Of a stretch of 64,000 nt of DNA, positions 1-11,439 are shown piece by piece (within the stretch, counting starts at the first letter, position 1; each line of letters opens with the position of its first letter). The stretch covers positions 228,389 to 292,388 of the forward strand of contig JAAOMT010000678.1 of assembly GCA_016748015.1 (NCBI GenBank). Reading direction: 5' to 3'. Source of the stretch: Geosiphon pyriformis (Eukaryota > Glomeromycota > Glomeromycetes > Archaeosporales > Geosiphonaceae). The translations under genes were made by a program, and so were the position numbers. A model generated the notes under the pieces. It saw only the letters and a program-made list of their open reading frames with translations. It searched no databases and was not told the origin of the DNA.

Positions 1-355
1 TTTCATCTATTTTCATATAAGCTACGTTACGCAATTTTTCTCTTAGCATCCCTTATCCGTGAACAAAATTTGAAGCCTCCCAGATTTCTGACTACCATTC
101 CAAAAAGCTCGAATACGGGCTGAATTTGTCAACTCAGAAGATTTGTTTCACCCATGACCGCGAACTTGAACCCCTTCATGATAATTCAGAGATCGGGGAA
201 GCTCAAATTTTGTTCAAAAATGCAAAAAACTTGATCCCGAAAGGAATTATTATTATTATAATGCCCGTTTTCAACTCGTTTTTGTGGGATGTTATTAAAA
301 TTCCAGTTCTACGAAAATCGATTGATTTAAACTCTACTCTTGAACGGTTTCTTAC
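1..355 (-). other. Intron of the SSK1-type gene running off the left edge
   Basis: On the minus strand the exon at 480..356 ends at a GTAAGA donor in the middle of a receiver domain. No continuation carrying the expected phosphorylated-Asp motif is found down to base 1. The stretch is therefore read as intron, with the last exon(s) outside the window. The small ORFs here, one on each strand, look like shadows. An ATT-type tract lies near 246-260. Confidence 0.6.
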
Positions 356-3300
356 CAAAATCAAATGGAAACCCCCTTGTTTCCACTTATCGACAGCCTC
401 TGCACCATTGCTCGCACATTCATATTTGATTTTATTTTTACGCATGAACCCTGATAAGATCGCCTGATTGATAGGATTATCTTTGATAATAGATTTCCAT
501 CAAAATTAAACCTTGTCAACTTTATTTAGAAAACAAAGACTTTTTTCACAACTGACCTTCCACAATTAACACATTTATCGGCGGTATTACATCTTCCAAA
601 TTTCCTGTTGACGATTTGCTTGTCTTGTTGATTTTGCCCGTTGGTTTTGTCATAGGAGAGGTGGCTGTGAGTCTCCTGGTGTTTGAGCCTGACGGTGTGC
701 TCGATTGTTGAATTGGTAAAGGGGGTGATTGTAAAATTGGTGAATTATCCAACTTTGATGGTGTTGTTTGTTCATTTACAGCATTTGGTAATTCTGTACC
801 AGATCCTGCTATAATTCTAGGGGATGATACTAAACCCGTTGAATTATTAGAAATTCTAGGGGAAAATTGACTGCCTCCTCCTAATTGACTATTAAAAGCA
901 GTATTTATAGCGGTACTTAAAGCCACTTCGTTGGATTTATGACGACTATCTTGTGAAGATTTGGATTTTGGTATGACGAGCAATCCGCCACCAGGGCCGC
1001 TTCTTGGGCTTAAAGGGCTTCCTACAGTAGTGGAAGGACGCGAAATAACGTTTGACCCGACCGAAGAGCTAGCTGAGCTTGATCTTAAAACAGTATTTTC
1101 TGATGTGAAATAAGAATTCCCGGTTGTGGTCTCTTTTAAGCTTTCATGATCCAATGAGTTGCTTTCAGAGTCCGCATGATATTCATTAGCAGGTCCAATG
1201 GTGTATTGCTGACCGGGACTCATAGGAGATGTAGCGATAGGCATATATACAGAATCGACTACAATCTTGTTACTAGCTGTATGTAAGGCGGTCAAAAATC
1301 TTCGTGGACCTGCTGGTTTGGGAATGACGAGAACCTGTGGTAATGGAAAAGATCCGGTTGTTGTTGGTGAAAAAATTACTTGAACAGCGTCTTTGACAGA
1401 TTTATAATTCGCTAATGATGTAAAATGAATCACGGCAGCTGTTTGCTGCGGCAAGTTGGGGGTTTGTTGACGCTTGCTGCGACCACGTGCATTTAACATA
1501 GAAGCAATTCCACCTTGAAAAGGTGAATTTCGAAGTTGTGTGAGTTGCTCTTTTAATGTCTCAACATCATCGTCAATAATAATGAATGTAGGGGGTGTAT
1601 GTGATATAATTTCATTTGAATGATCTTCAAAACTTTCCGGCTCTCTTGATGATGATAATGATGATGATCGTGGCGGTAAACGAGGTAGATTAACAGGCGA
1701 TCCAAAATTTGAACTGACGGATGTAGTTTCGGATCGAGGTGTTTCCAATTCTTCCCCACCAATCGGAATATGCGATATATCGGTACTCCAGATTGTTAAA
1801 TAAGAGGTTAGATGTTTAGCAAAAAAGCTATTCGTCATCGTATGCAATGCAACTTTAAGTCCTCGTAAACTTTGTGAAAATCTATTTAGGTCTTCAATGG
1901 ATGGTTCACCGGAAATTCTCAGATGTGGAAAACGTTTAAGAGTTTCTTCGTTTATATTCGGAACTTTTGATTGTTCAAGAGGTGGGCCAACCATTAACTC
2001 CATAGTAATTTCAAATGTTTGTTTACCCCGTTCTTGAGCACCAGCTTTGAGAGTGGCCCCGAGAAAGCTGAAAACCTTGGCGGTTAAATTTGCATTAGGA
2101 TACATCATAATCCCAGATTCATCGCTTGATCCGGGTACATGTCTAAATTTAGATATGTTATAGGTAATTTCGATCGTACAGGTAACTTTTTCGGGGGAGC
2201 TATTTGTCTCATCCTTATCAAAACAAGATTCTTCTTTTTCATGTCCATCGTCAATATCTGAAGAATTTTGCACCTGGAGTCCTACTTCGACACAAGAGCC
2301 AGGAGATGCACTTTTCAAGATGGTTTTTAATAGCTATAAAAAAGGTAAGGAAATTGTGATTAGAAAGTTTTGATATCATAAACTCATTATAAAAACATAA
2401 ACAACAGGAGAAGCCATGAAAAAATCTTACATCCAATAATGCATGTCTCAAGGCAGCCTCATCTCCAATAACGTTCAAGTGATGCAAGCCATAGTCGGCA
2501 TGATATATGGCAAGCTCAACCTTGGCATTAGAAGCAACACCCGCCAAAGAATCACCTACGTTCTGCAACAATTCACCAATATCAAATTTGTGCTTTACAT
2601 TTGAAGTTTCTACTTCATCACAGTTAGAAAACAAGAGAAGAGAGAAGGTTCCAAGATGTGTGGTTATATAATTGACTGCTTTCAATGTTGTGTAGACCGC
2701 ACTAAGTGAGGCAGTCGGGAAAGAAATTGAACAAGCAGATAATTGTTCGTGAGGTTTAGATAGAAAATTTGGAGGTGATAATTGCTTCAAAGTAGTTATA
2801 GCCAATTCAGTGGTATTGCGAAGCTGATCGGATATACTTCGAAGGTATAAACCTTTTCGTTCACTGAACCGATCAATCGCTCGATACACAGCTTTTTGTG
2901 AATTGGCACGTTCATCTTCTAATAAGGCTTGTTTTCTGAAATTTTCTTTTTGATATGCATTCAAAATTTGTTCAAGAATAACATAAAAAGGTAGAGCTAG
3001 CATAGATCCACAGTACACAAAAGGATTTTGGGCAAAAGCTTCTGATTGTGTCATAAGAGCTTGATCAGTTATTCTTCCTCGAAGAAATCTTTCTAACAAA
3101 TAAGCAACGGCCTGTATAATGGTAATACCCATCGATATTCTACGTCCGCCGGTAACACTATTTAATAACGATAAAGAGACACCTTGAGCGTATAGGCAAT
3201 ATCCCCAAAGACAAGTTGTAAAGATATACAGAGTATGCCATGGTAAAATCGCGTAGGCAGATAAAAAGTATGCAAAAATGGCGGCAATAAAAGAAGAAGT

Positions 3301-3753
3301 CAGACAAAAAATGAAGATGGTATTGGCAATTTTTTGAATGACAAGTAGTACTGAGTCAGAAGAGGCTGAAGTGATTTCCGAAGGATCAGAAGTTGATACA
3401 AAGTCTAAAGCTGAAATCGTGGTAAGTTTTATGTATTTATCTTCATATGGCTCCTGTTGTGGGATTTCGTATTCTTCCTCTGAAGAAGAAGTCCCTTCTT
3501 CACCCCAGAAAGTACTAAACTTTGACAGCCCAAATTTGGGTTTTGCCAGTGTGGTTGTCGTCGACAGTAGTGTTGGTTGTTTGGCAAGGTCGGTTTTTAA
3601 ATTGCCATTTTTCTCGGGTATATTGTTAAAAGAAACAGAATTAGACGGGTTTAACGTCCTCTTCTTAAGGGAAATTGAGGAGCTAGAAGAGGTTTCTTCG
3701 AGTGAAGGCTCGAGAAACCTTTTCTTGTGTCCCTCAAGTTCTAGCTCACTCAT
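356..3753 (-). CDS. SSK1: Ssk1-type response regulator, 3' end outside window
   Basis: Partial gene with visible exons 3753..2431, 2333..557 and 480..356; both introns are GT-AG and phases match. In fungi, Ssk1/Mcs4 proteins receive phosphate from a histidine phosphotransfer protein and control the MAPKKK of the osmotic/oxidative stress (HOG) pathway. The first 120 residues are Ser-rich. Residues ~136-270 contain several hydrophobic, membrane-like segments. Residues ~385-500 resemble a degenerate histidine-kinase ATPase region (GDEAALRHALLD at the exon 1/2 junction), as in other Ssk1 proteins. A ~450-residue disordered Ser/Pro-rich linker follows. The receiver domain starts with VLIVED split by intron 2, then NPINQ and SNGAEAVDKW. 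The exon with the phospho-acceptor Asp and the conserved Lys is not in the window. The membrane segments are unusual for Ssk1; whether they are real is inference. Start chosen at the first Met of the long ORF. Confidence 0.85.
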
Positions 3754-4858
3754 AGTATTGGGGTTTTGGTTAAAATTTACAAACGAACGTTACTTTGCTA
3801 ACGAAAAATAATATTCTCTAAACTCAGGTTCGAATTAGAGAAAAATGATGATTCCAAAATGGATAGGAAAAAAATGACAGCTGCCTTTCAGCAGCGTGCT
3901 CTTTTCGGGTGGATTGTTTGATGTGGTTTGATAAATAGTTAATCAAAAAAGCTTAGGAAACACAAGTTCCGGAAAGTTTCAGCATTGTGAGTGTCACACA
4001 AAGGGAAAATGCAGTTCTCATCAATTGTTAAAATCGGGTGCTTTTTGACTGATAAATTTTTCGATTTTGAACCTCTAGATCTTCTCAAATGACAGACAAA
4101 ATTTCTCAATTGCACCAAATAATTTATGAGACTAAATAAACTTTCCCAGGTTTCTAACTAAATTTTGCTTAACAGTAGTTTCACAGAAGGCTTTGGCCCC
4201 TTTTCATATAATTTATTTAAAGAAACATCTAACCAATTTATTTTTCCTCAGTCCTGAGCAAATGAAAAAGCTTGGCAGTTTTTTTCGTTGCAAAATTAAA
4301 ACTTGTATAGTGTGCGAATCTGAGTTTTTTGATTTTTAATTTGTTTGAAAAAGAATTTTTTATAATTACATATAATTTTTACTTTATTTCAGAAATATTT
4401 TGTTTGAATTTAAAAAATTTGATTTGAAAATAATTTATTAATAATTACTAAGTATGATTATTATTTTTAATTGTCTTAAATGAAATTGATTGTAGATATC
4501 AAAATTTCTTTTATAAAAATTAATAATTAAGTAAATATATATTTTTTGTTTTATTATATATATAATTTGTGATATTGGGTGATATTTTGGTATAAAATTA
4601 ATATTTTATATTTTAACTGATAATAATATATTATAAATTATTTGTAAAAAAAATATTAACTTCTTAAACTATATTAAATATATATTTGTAAAATTTAATT
4701 TTTGATTGGAAAAATAAATGATAATTTCTTTTGCTTTTTGAAAAAAATATTAATATTAATAAATTGTAATGGTACTAACAAGTATACAACATGAATGTAT
4801 ATATTCGTGAAAAAATAATAAAAATACAAACAGGGGTATCTAAAAGAAATACTCTGGT
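3754..4858. other. Intergenic, AT-rich, no gene seen
   Basis: This is the upstream side of the SSK1-type gene. The first ~400 bases are of moderate composition and probably carry its promoter and 5' UTR. From about 4300 the sequence becomes very AT-rich, with short homopolymer runs. I see no coding frame, RNA gene or repeat I can name. Confidence 0.5.
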
Positions 4859-5165
4859 CTAATCATCAATGCGCAGCAAAGAACGATCGGACACCACAAG
4901 GTACTCACTACTAAATGATTTAAAGATGTATATGGATGTAACGAGAATTGAGCCAATTAAGAAGAATGTGTACCAATAATAAAGAATTTGTGAGGAGGTT
5001 ATAAAAGATTGGGTCAATGCAAAATACATTAAAAAAATTGACAAAAAATGTACAAAAAAAAATAATCTGATTTAAATGATTTTAAATAACATGATGAAGA
5101 GGCATGCAAAAAAAAAATTATATTAGTATTAATGATTAAGATCAATAAATCAATAAAAAAGGACT
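4859..5165 (-). other. Possible exons of a small membrane protein (unresolved)
   Basis: The minus strand has an open frame ending at 4859 that encodes two hydrophobic segments (around LYYWYTFFLIGSILVTSIYI) and a polar tail ending SLLRIDD. It can be preceded by a CAG acceptor near 5083. Upstream, a short ATG frame (MKFLDSFQ) ends at a GTTAGT donor near 5163, but its phase does not match the next exon. Another hydrophobic open frame lies in the last intron of the neighbouring FHA gene (about 5430-5640). These could be a separate small gene or alternative 3' exons of the FHA gene. I do not recognise the protein. Confidence 0.25.
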
Positions 5166-5277
5166 AACTTGAAAGGAATCAAGAAATTTCATGTGTGGGA
5201 AGTTTTATTTTTTTGGATGATTTTTACCAACGACGGTATTACGTTGATATAGTAAAATCCGTGTTGTTACTTGCCAC

Positions 5278-8147
5278 TTATTGTTTAAATAACACGTACA
5301 GTCCTATACCCGCTAGAGCCACACTGAGTGAAAACCCCGTGACTGCAGACTGCGGTATTTAGAAGAAAAAAGAAAATGGATACTTTATTAATCTCAATCA
5401 TGAAAAAGGCTTGATCTTTGTGGTACGAATATCCTCCTACGTACCCTCCTGATATATTTGAAAATGTATAAAATGAATGCAAATATATAGGAAATAGGAA
5501 GAAACGACACCAATGCGACGAATCGTTGCTGTTGGTATTGTTTCATGAATGTAGGATGATGAGGGTGATGGTGTCGAACCCATCAATGAGAAAGAAATCC
5601 AGAAAGATAAAGATAATGGAATAAAAGAAAACCATATCTAATGGCGCTTGATTACCAAAATCAGATTTGTAAAATAGAGAATAAAAAAATTACCTTTGGA
5701 AAGATTGATTCTTTTTCCCCGGTTTCCGATAAATTTTGTTTACTTAATTTTCCTTTACCAGTAATCGATGACTTGGTTACAGAAGAAAGAAAAGATGAAG
5801 TCTGGCAATAATGTTCTGCCTCTAAATCTATACCACCACGAATCATATAATCTTGGCTATCCTCAGAAGATGAAGCTGACCGTGACATGGTTCCAGGTGA
5901 ATTAATCCATTCAGAATCTTTGACAGGGTCTGAGATCTGTTTTTTGTGCTGACCCCAGGTTTCAGTATTTTGTGAGAATTGTTCTGTCAAGGAGCGAACA
6001 CGTTCATTCACTTGCCGTTCAATTGATAATTGCAATTTAGCGATTTGATTTGTTAATTCCTCATTTTCTCTTTGAAGAGCCTTTTTCTCCTTATAATATG
6101 GATCCTTTTTAGCCTTGCTTTCAGCAAGATCGTTGCTCATTTTTCCAATTTCCATTTTTGTAAGACCAGATTCTGTTGACGCTTTTGTTGAACAATCGTC
6201 AGAATTAGAACCATTTTCCACAAGTTCTGATTGCATCTTTTCAAGCCGTGATCCTGCTACATCAAGCTCAGATTTCGTATCAATCATATTTTTTCGGGCT
6301 TTCTCGAGTTCTGTCCGATTTAATTCAAGTTCTAAGAGAGTTTCCTCAAGTCTTTTTTCTAGAAATTGGATTTTTGTTCGAGTTTCTTCTACCTCTGAAC
6401 TCATAACAAGAATGATCCCGTCTCTGTTATAGTCGTCAGCAGGTTTAGTGCCCCGATTTTCTTCCAGTTGCTTTCCTGTAAGTTCCAAATTTGTATAACG
6501 TCCTGAACATTCTTTACATCGCTTTTCAGTCTTCGGCAATTTGGCCGAGAGCTCACTAATATTTTCGTTTTCAACTCGATACTTTTGCAATTCTATTCCA
6601 TGTAGAGATTTCATATTTTCAATTTTTAGGGTTAGTGAAGCTACTTCGTTCGAGTATATCTTATTAGAAGATTTGGCTTCTTCAACCACTATCTGCATTT
6701 TCTGGAGCTCAAGATCTTTGTTTGTAAATCGCTCTTGCAACTCTTGTTTTTGAGCCACTAAACGCGATTCAACTTCGGCGAGCTTTTTCATTAAAATCTT
6801 TTTTTCTGAATCTCCTGAACTTTGAAAGGGTTTATAAATTGTATTTTCACGTGAATTTTCGGCTTCTTTCAGTTTCCGTTTCAAGTCTGCAATCTCTTCG
6901 GATTTCACCTGGAGCATAAATATTTGAATTATGTTGAAAATAGTCTGCTTGCATTTGAAAAAAAATTTGCTCGTGAAAATACCTGGACATTTTTTTCTTC
7001 TAAATTAACCCCAAATTCTTTTACCGATTTCCTCATTTGAGTTAGTCGGGAACTTTCATCTCGGGTGTTTTGTAATTCGAACTAAAAGGTCTTTTCATTA
7101 GTCAAAAAAATTTAATTCTACATGGAGAATGCATTTTATTATAACCTCTAAAGTTGAGTTAATCATGTCAATAATTGATCCATTTTTCGGCGTTCCTCGT
7201 TTTGATATCGGCTTTTGAATAATATTAAAAGTTAGAGTCAGAATTGAATCCAAATATGCTTATGATTGAAAAATACTTACGTCCTGGCTGCAAATTATAA
7301 GATGGGGATAATATTAGGCAATATAAATTTAGGGTTGTTAAGAATGCGTGATTAATTTCAATAAATTAAAGGACCTTTTTGAAGTTCCTCGACCATCAGG
7401 GTTTAATTCACTTATGACCACTCTAGCAGCAACTTTTTGATACACAACCGTCTGATTATCGTCACCAACAATATCAATTCCAAATTCCTAAAAAATTTGA
7501 TAACCGAACCGTCTATATGAATCGAAAGAAAAACCCCCATTTAAAAATTCTCAAATTTTATTACCAAAATATCTTCATGATGCAGTTCCTCCGGTTCACT
7601 CTCTGCACCTTCTGGGCTTAGTCTTCGACGATTGACAAAGGTTCCATTACTCGATTTTAAGTCCTTGATGTATGGCTATTGTGAGTGGAATTGTTAAATA
7701 TAACATCAGTAAATAATTTAAGGTATCCTAGTCTCTAAATTATGTTTGTTTTACCTTTCCACGCTCGCACCAGACCTCTGCGTGCGTTCTTGACAAAACT
7801 TTGCTATCAAAAAAACCATTGGTTTCGGTAGGAGCAGTCTTTGGGTTTGTTTGTCTACCAATTCTTACTTTAGCTTTTTCAGCCAATTCAAATTTTTTGC
7901 TGGTAAACGTTTCATTCAAAGGTTGAAGTAGGATAGTTAATAAAGGATGATTTAAAGCAGACGTCATTGCCGTTTGATCGCGTATTGAACGCTTTGAAGC
8001 TATCCTTACAAGAGTGAAATACTGATTAATTAATAAGAATTAAAGCAAGAGCAGCAACAAAAAATACAAGAAATTACAATAGTTTAACTTGCCTCGTGGT
8101 TTCATGCCACTAAGTTTGGTTGGAGTAGCTTCCTGAGCATAAGACAT
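5278..8147 (-). CDS. FHA domain, coiled-coil, tail-anchored protein (SLMAP/Far10-like, STRIPAK)
   Basis: Nine exons with consistent phases: 8147..8093, 7999..7755, 7675..7565, 7487..7375, 7287..7281, 7211..7146, 7081..6983, 6908..5694, 5349..5278; 660 aa. The FHA phosphopeptide-binding domain spans ~40-160 with the expected GR (66-67), SRTH (88-91) and SNGT (109-112) motifs. Residues ~190-630 are mostly charged heptad-rich coiled coil. The last exon encodes a single hydrophobic segment followed by FKQ and stop, a typical tail anchor. This order (FHA, coiled coil, C-terminal membrane anchor) is that of SLMAP and fungal Far9/Far10/PRO45, which tether the STRIPAK phosphatase complex to ER or nuclear-envelope membranes. 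Oddities: intron 1 uses a GC donor, exon 5 is only 7 nt, and the last intron (344 nt) contains another open frame. Family assignment is by architecture. Confidence 0.8.
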
Positions 8148-9210
8148 TTTCGTTACCTAACAGTTTATTGGTCTGACAGTTGCTGACGATAAAGCGTACA
8201 ATAAAATTGTTGAACGCTTCTGTATATTGAAGCACAACTGACGGACAAAAAGACTTGAAGTTGAACTATTCTATTTTACACACATTTGTAGATATGTTGG
8301 TTATCATCAATTATGAAATATCATATATGATATGGTTGTTTTCCAACTTTGGTCATGGAGCATGTGCGCAAACAAAGTTACTTATTGCTTCAACTCGTGC
8401 ACAAAAATTTCAATTACAATAATAATTTTGTTCAAATTATTTTGTTATATTAATTAATTTCTTATTTTGGAATTATGTTTTCAAAATTCTCTGTTCAATT
8501 TCTAAAATATTAATTTGAATAATAAATTTTTTTTGATTATGTAAATAAAATTAAATATTTGATATTAAATAGATTGACAATTATTCTCAATTAGTAAAAA
8601 CATAGAGTTCGCAAAAATTAAGTTAAAAAAAAATGATAATTTTTAATATATATATATTATTTTATCTTAACCAAACTAACAAACACATTTAATTTAATAA
8701 AATTATTCAAGTTTAAACCTTTTTATTATATAAAAATTTTTGCTTAATTATTTTACATTTATTAAATTGTATTATATTTATTTATTTATTTAAAATAACT
8801 AAAATATTTATTTATAAACACAAAAAAATTAAATTATCAATAAAATATTTAAAACCCTAAAATTTGTATTATAAAAATTATAATTAAACATAATTTAAAC
8901 AAAAAAAATTAAATATATATTGTTTATTTTAGAAATATTTATTTTAATTATTGAAAATTGATTAAAAATAACTAAAAATTAATTATTTAAAAATAAAATA
9001 AAATAATTTGAGTAAGTAAATTTGAAAAAAATAGATTAAAGTTTAATTTTATTAATTTATATTACTTTAAATTTTTTTTACATCCTAGACGTGACCAAGG
9101 ACTCGGCTTTAAATATAAAAAAACTAATAAAAACTTTATTATATGTAATATTTATTATAATAAAATTACTTAATTTATATAGTTTGGCTTGTTTTATAAC
9201 ATAATATACA

Positions 9211-9255
<45 letters not shown>

Positions 9256-9689
9256 TTATAAAAATTTACAATCAATATAATTTTGTAGTCCATTTCCGGA
9301 ATCCCACCCCGACTTTTCCATATCAGCCCGGCTTTTCGCTTGCAAAAAAATTAAACAAATAAGACTGTTATTATTATTAATTTTTTGGTTTTTTAATTCG
9401 TAACCAAATAGTAAATTTTTAAAATCTTTTTGCATATTAATATTATTAATTTGTTTATAAAATGTTAAAACCTGTTTTCGACAATTTTATTTTTTGACAA
9501 TATTAATTTGAATAAAATTCTAAAAATTGATCAAAAAATACAAATTAAAAAACTGCTCTTATATATTGCTATTTTTTTAAGTTATAAATTAAATAAGTTA
9601 TTATTTATTTATTAATTATTATAAATTATCTAATCTTGAAATAATATTATAAATATTTAATTTTTAATATTATATGATTAATAAAACAT
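8148..9689. other. Intergenic, AT-rich
   Basis: The first ~250 bases upstream of the FHA gene are of mixed composition and probably hold its promoter. From 8400 to 9689 the DNA is extremely AT-rich. It contains one ATT microsatellite (listed separately) and a short GC-richer island near 9085-9110 and 9290-9345 with no frame I can support. Confidence 0.5.
9211..9255. repeat. (ATT)n microsatellite
   Basis: About 15 uninterrupted ATT units inside AT-rich intergenic DNA. The minus-strand ORF that covers it is only a poly-Ile shadow. Confidence 0.95.
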
Positions 9690-10230
9690 TATAATTATAT
9701 TACGCGTGAGGCTGAATTTTCTGGTTGCTTGTATATGGCTTTGGCCAAAGGTTTTGTGATGAAGGAGTGGGTGACTGACACGGTAAGGTTGTTGGGTCCT
9801 GGGTCTGATAGGAGTTTGTTGGTCGTCAATTTGGTCCGGGGTTTTGCCGAAGGTCATAGATCTGCTATCTGGGTGGCGACTGCCAAATTAAGGGTACATT
9901 ATGAGAAACAGGGTCTCCTGCCGAGGGATGGATCCATGATTCCGGTCATTTCTGGTTTGGCATCCTTGTGGTCTCGTAAGATGGTTCGTGATTTTGGCAT
10001 CAGGTTGGGCATTCATGTTTGTTTTGGTTTGCATCCTGGTTTGGCAAGTATGTATTTCAGTTTTTTGTGTGATTTCCCTGTAGTGGATGGTTTAGGTATA
10101 TAGTGCCGTCTTGATTGGCCTGAGTGGCTAGTCACGTGTAGAAAAAGCATGAGCCACACTTAATTTAGGATCTTGTTTGATTTTATGTACTTAGGTAGTG
10201 GTTGGGCTGCACTCGTAAAACTTTAATAAA
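9690..10230 (+). mobile_element. 5'-truncated LINE copy, 3' end of ORF2 plus 3' UTR
   Basis: An open frame (9729-10103, 124 aa) matches the C-terminus of ORF2 of the LINE at 19140-25862: both share the KGF..(D/E)W start, a GL(L/I)PRDGS motif and the ISGL block. It is followed by a 3' UTR containing GTCACGTGTAGAAA, a CACTCGT motif and a short A-rich tail near 10215-10228. Upstream of ~9700 the similarity stops, as expected for 5' truncation in target-primed reverse transcription. The reading frame has no stops, so this insertion is younger than the relic at 11365-18957. Sequence differences from the 19-25 kb copy suggest a separate subfamily. Confidence 0.75.
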
Positions 10231-10524
10231 AAAAATTATATTACTTTTGAATTTGGAATCATATTCGTTTAATTGATAAATTGTATTATAAAAAGATTTA
10301 AATTTTTTTAAGATTTTAAATAATAAAGTTATACTGCAAAAAAAATTTATCTGATTACATTGTTTATTTTGCAATTTATAAAGAGTTTTGACTAATAAAT
10401 AATAATTGGATTCAATTTTAATTTTTGAATTAAACAAATTTATTTGGAATATTACATATGTTAATATTTAAGTATAAATAATTAAAAATATTGTATTAGT
10501 TTAATTTTTTTTATTATGCTTTAA

Positions 10525-10640
10525 TAAAGTATGATTCAATTATTATTTAATACAATATAACAATAAATGCTCTAAATTAAATATAATTACATACTTTTTA
10601 CATGTAATCAGTTACTTAGACCAATTAAAGTCAAATTATA
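10525..10640 (-). mobile_element. LINE 3'-end fragment, antisense
   Basis: Read on the minus strand this matches the LINE 3' UTR seen at 10111-10225 and 18830-18955: a TTGGTCTAAGT.. start, GATTACATGTAAAAAG (decayed form of the CACGTGTAG block), AATTTAGA, then AATAATTGAATCATAC. It is strongly AT-shifted. Only ~110 bp are recognisable. Confidence 0.55.
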
Positions 10641-11364
10641 ACGAATTTACAAAATTTATTTTATGTATAATATTTATATTTTCCATAATAACAACCAAAC
10701 AATTGTTATTAAAAACTAAATTAACCAACTATATAGCAGTTTTAATTACATTAAACTTAAAATTAAAGATTTAAAACTTTTAAAAAACTATTATTTTAGC
10801 AAAAAAAATTTTACTAACAAAAAAATCAAATTATTATTAAATATATTATTATTAAAATTATATTTTATTTTAAGATTAATTATTCATTTATTTAAATTAC
10901 CAACAATTTTTTCAAAAATACTAATATTTTTTACAATTACAAAAAAATTTTTCTTCATTTTAATAATTAAAAAAATATCTTGTTTATAATAGTTTTTTTA
11001 AAATTATATTGGCAAAAAATTTGATGTTCAAATATTTTTTTAAATTAAGCTTAAATAAATCTTTAATTAATAAAAATTAGTAATTTATTAATATTTAAAA
11101 AAACTTTTTTAATCTGTTGATTAACAAAAATAGTTTTATTTTTATTATTGTTAATTAAAATATTATTAATTTTAAAAAATTTATTAATAATATTCAAAAC
11201 ATATTAAATAATAGCTTAATTATTTTTAATTTAAATTGTATTATTAATAAAAACACAAATTATTAAATAAAATTTTAGCTTTAATTTTGTTAATTTTAAT
11301 AGTAAATATAATATTTATTTTGTATTTACATTAATATTTAAGTTATTTAATTTTACATATAAAA
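10641..11364. other. AT-rich stretch without gene
   Basis: Very AT-rich sequence with runs of A and T on both sides of the LINE fragments. It may be fully decayed transposon DNA, but I cannot recognise any frame or repeat. Confidence 0.4.
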
Positions 11365-11439
11365 ATTTTTTCTTTTTTTTATCCCAAATTTCCAAAAAAA
11401 AGTCATAAAGTTTTTTGAAAAAAGCTTTTTATTATTTAA

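Noticed and set aside
126..467. 113-codon ORF on the plus strand
   Set aside because: It overlaps the SSK1 receiver-domain exon on the other strand and has no protein-like features; it is a shadow.
3338..3811. 157-codon plus-strand ORF
   Set aside because: Antisense to the Ser-rich start of the SSK1-type gene; its Ser/Glu content mirrors that region.
9078..9293. 71-codon minus ORF
   Set aside because: Poly-Ile translation of an ATT microsatellite.
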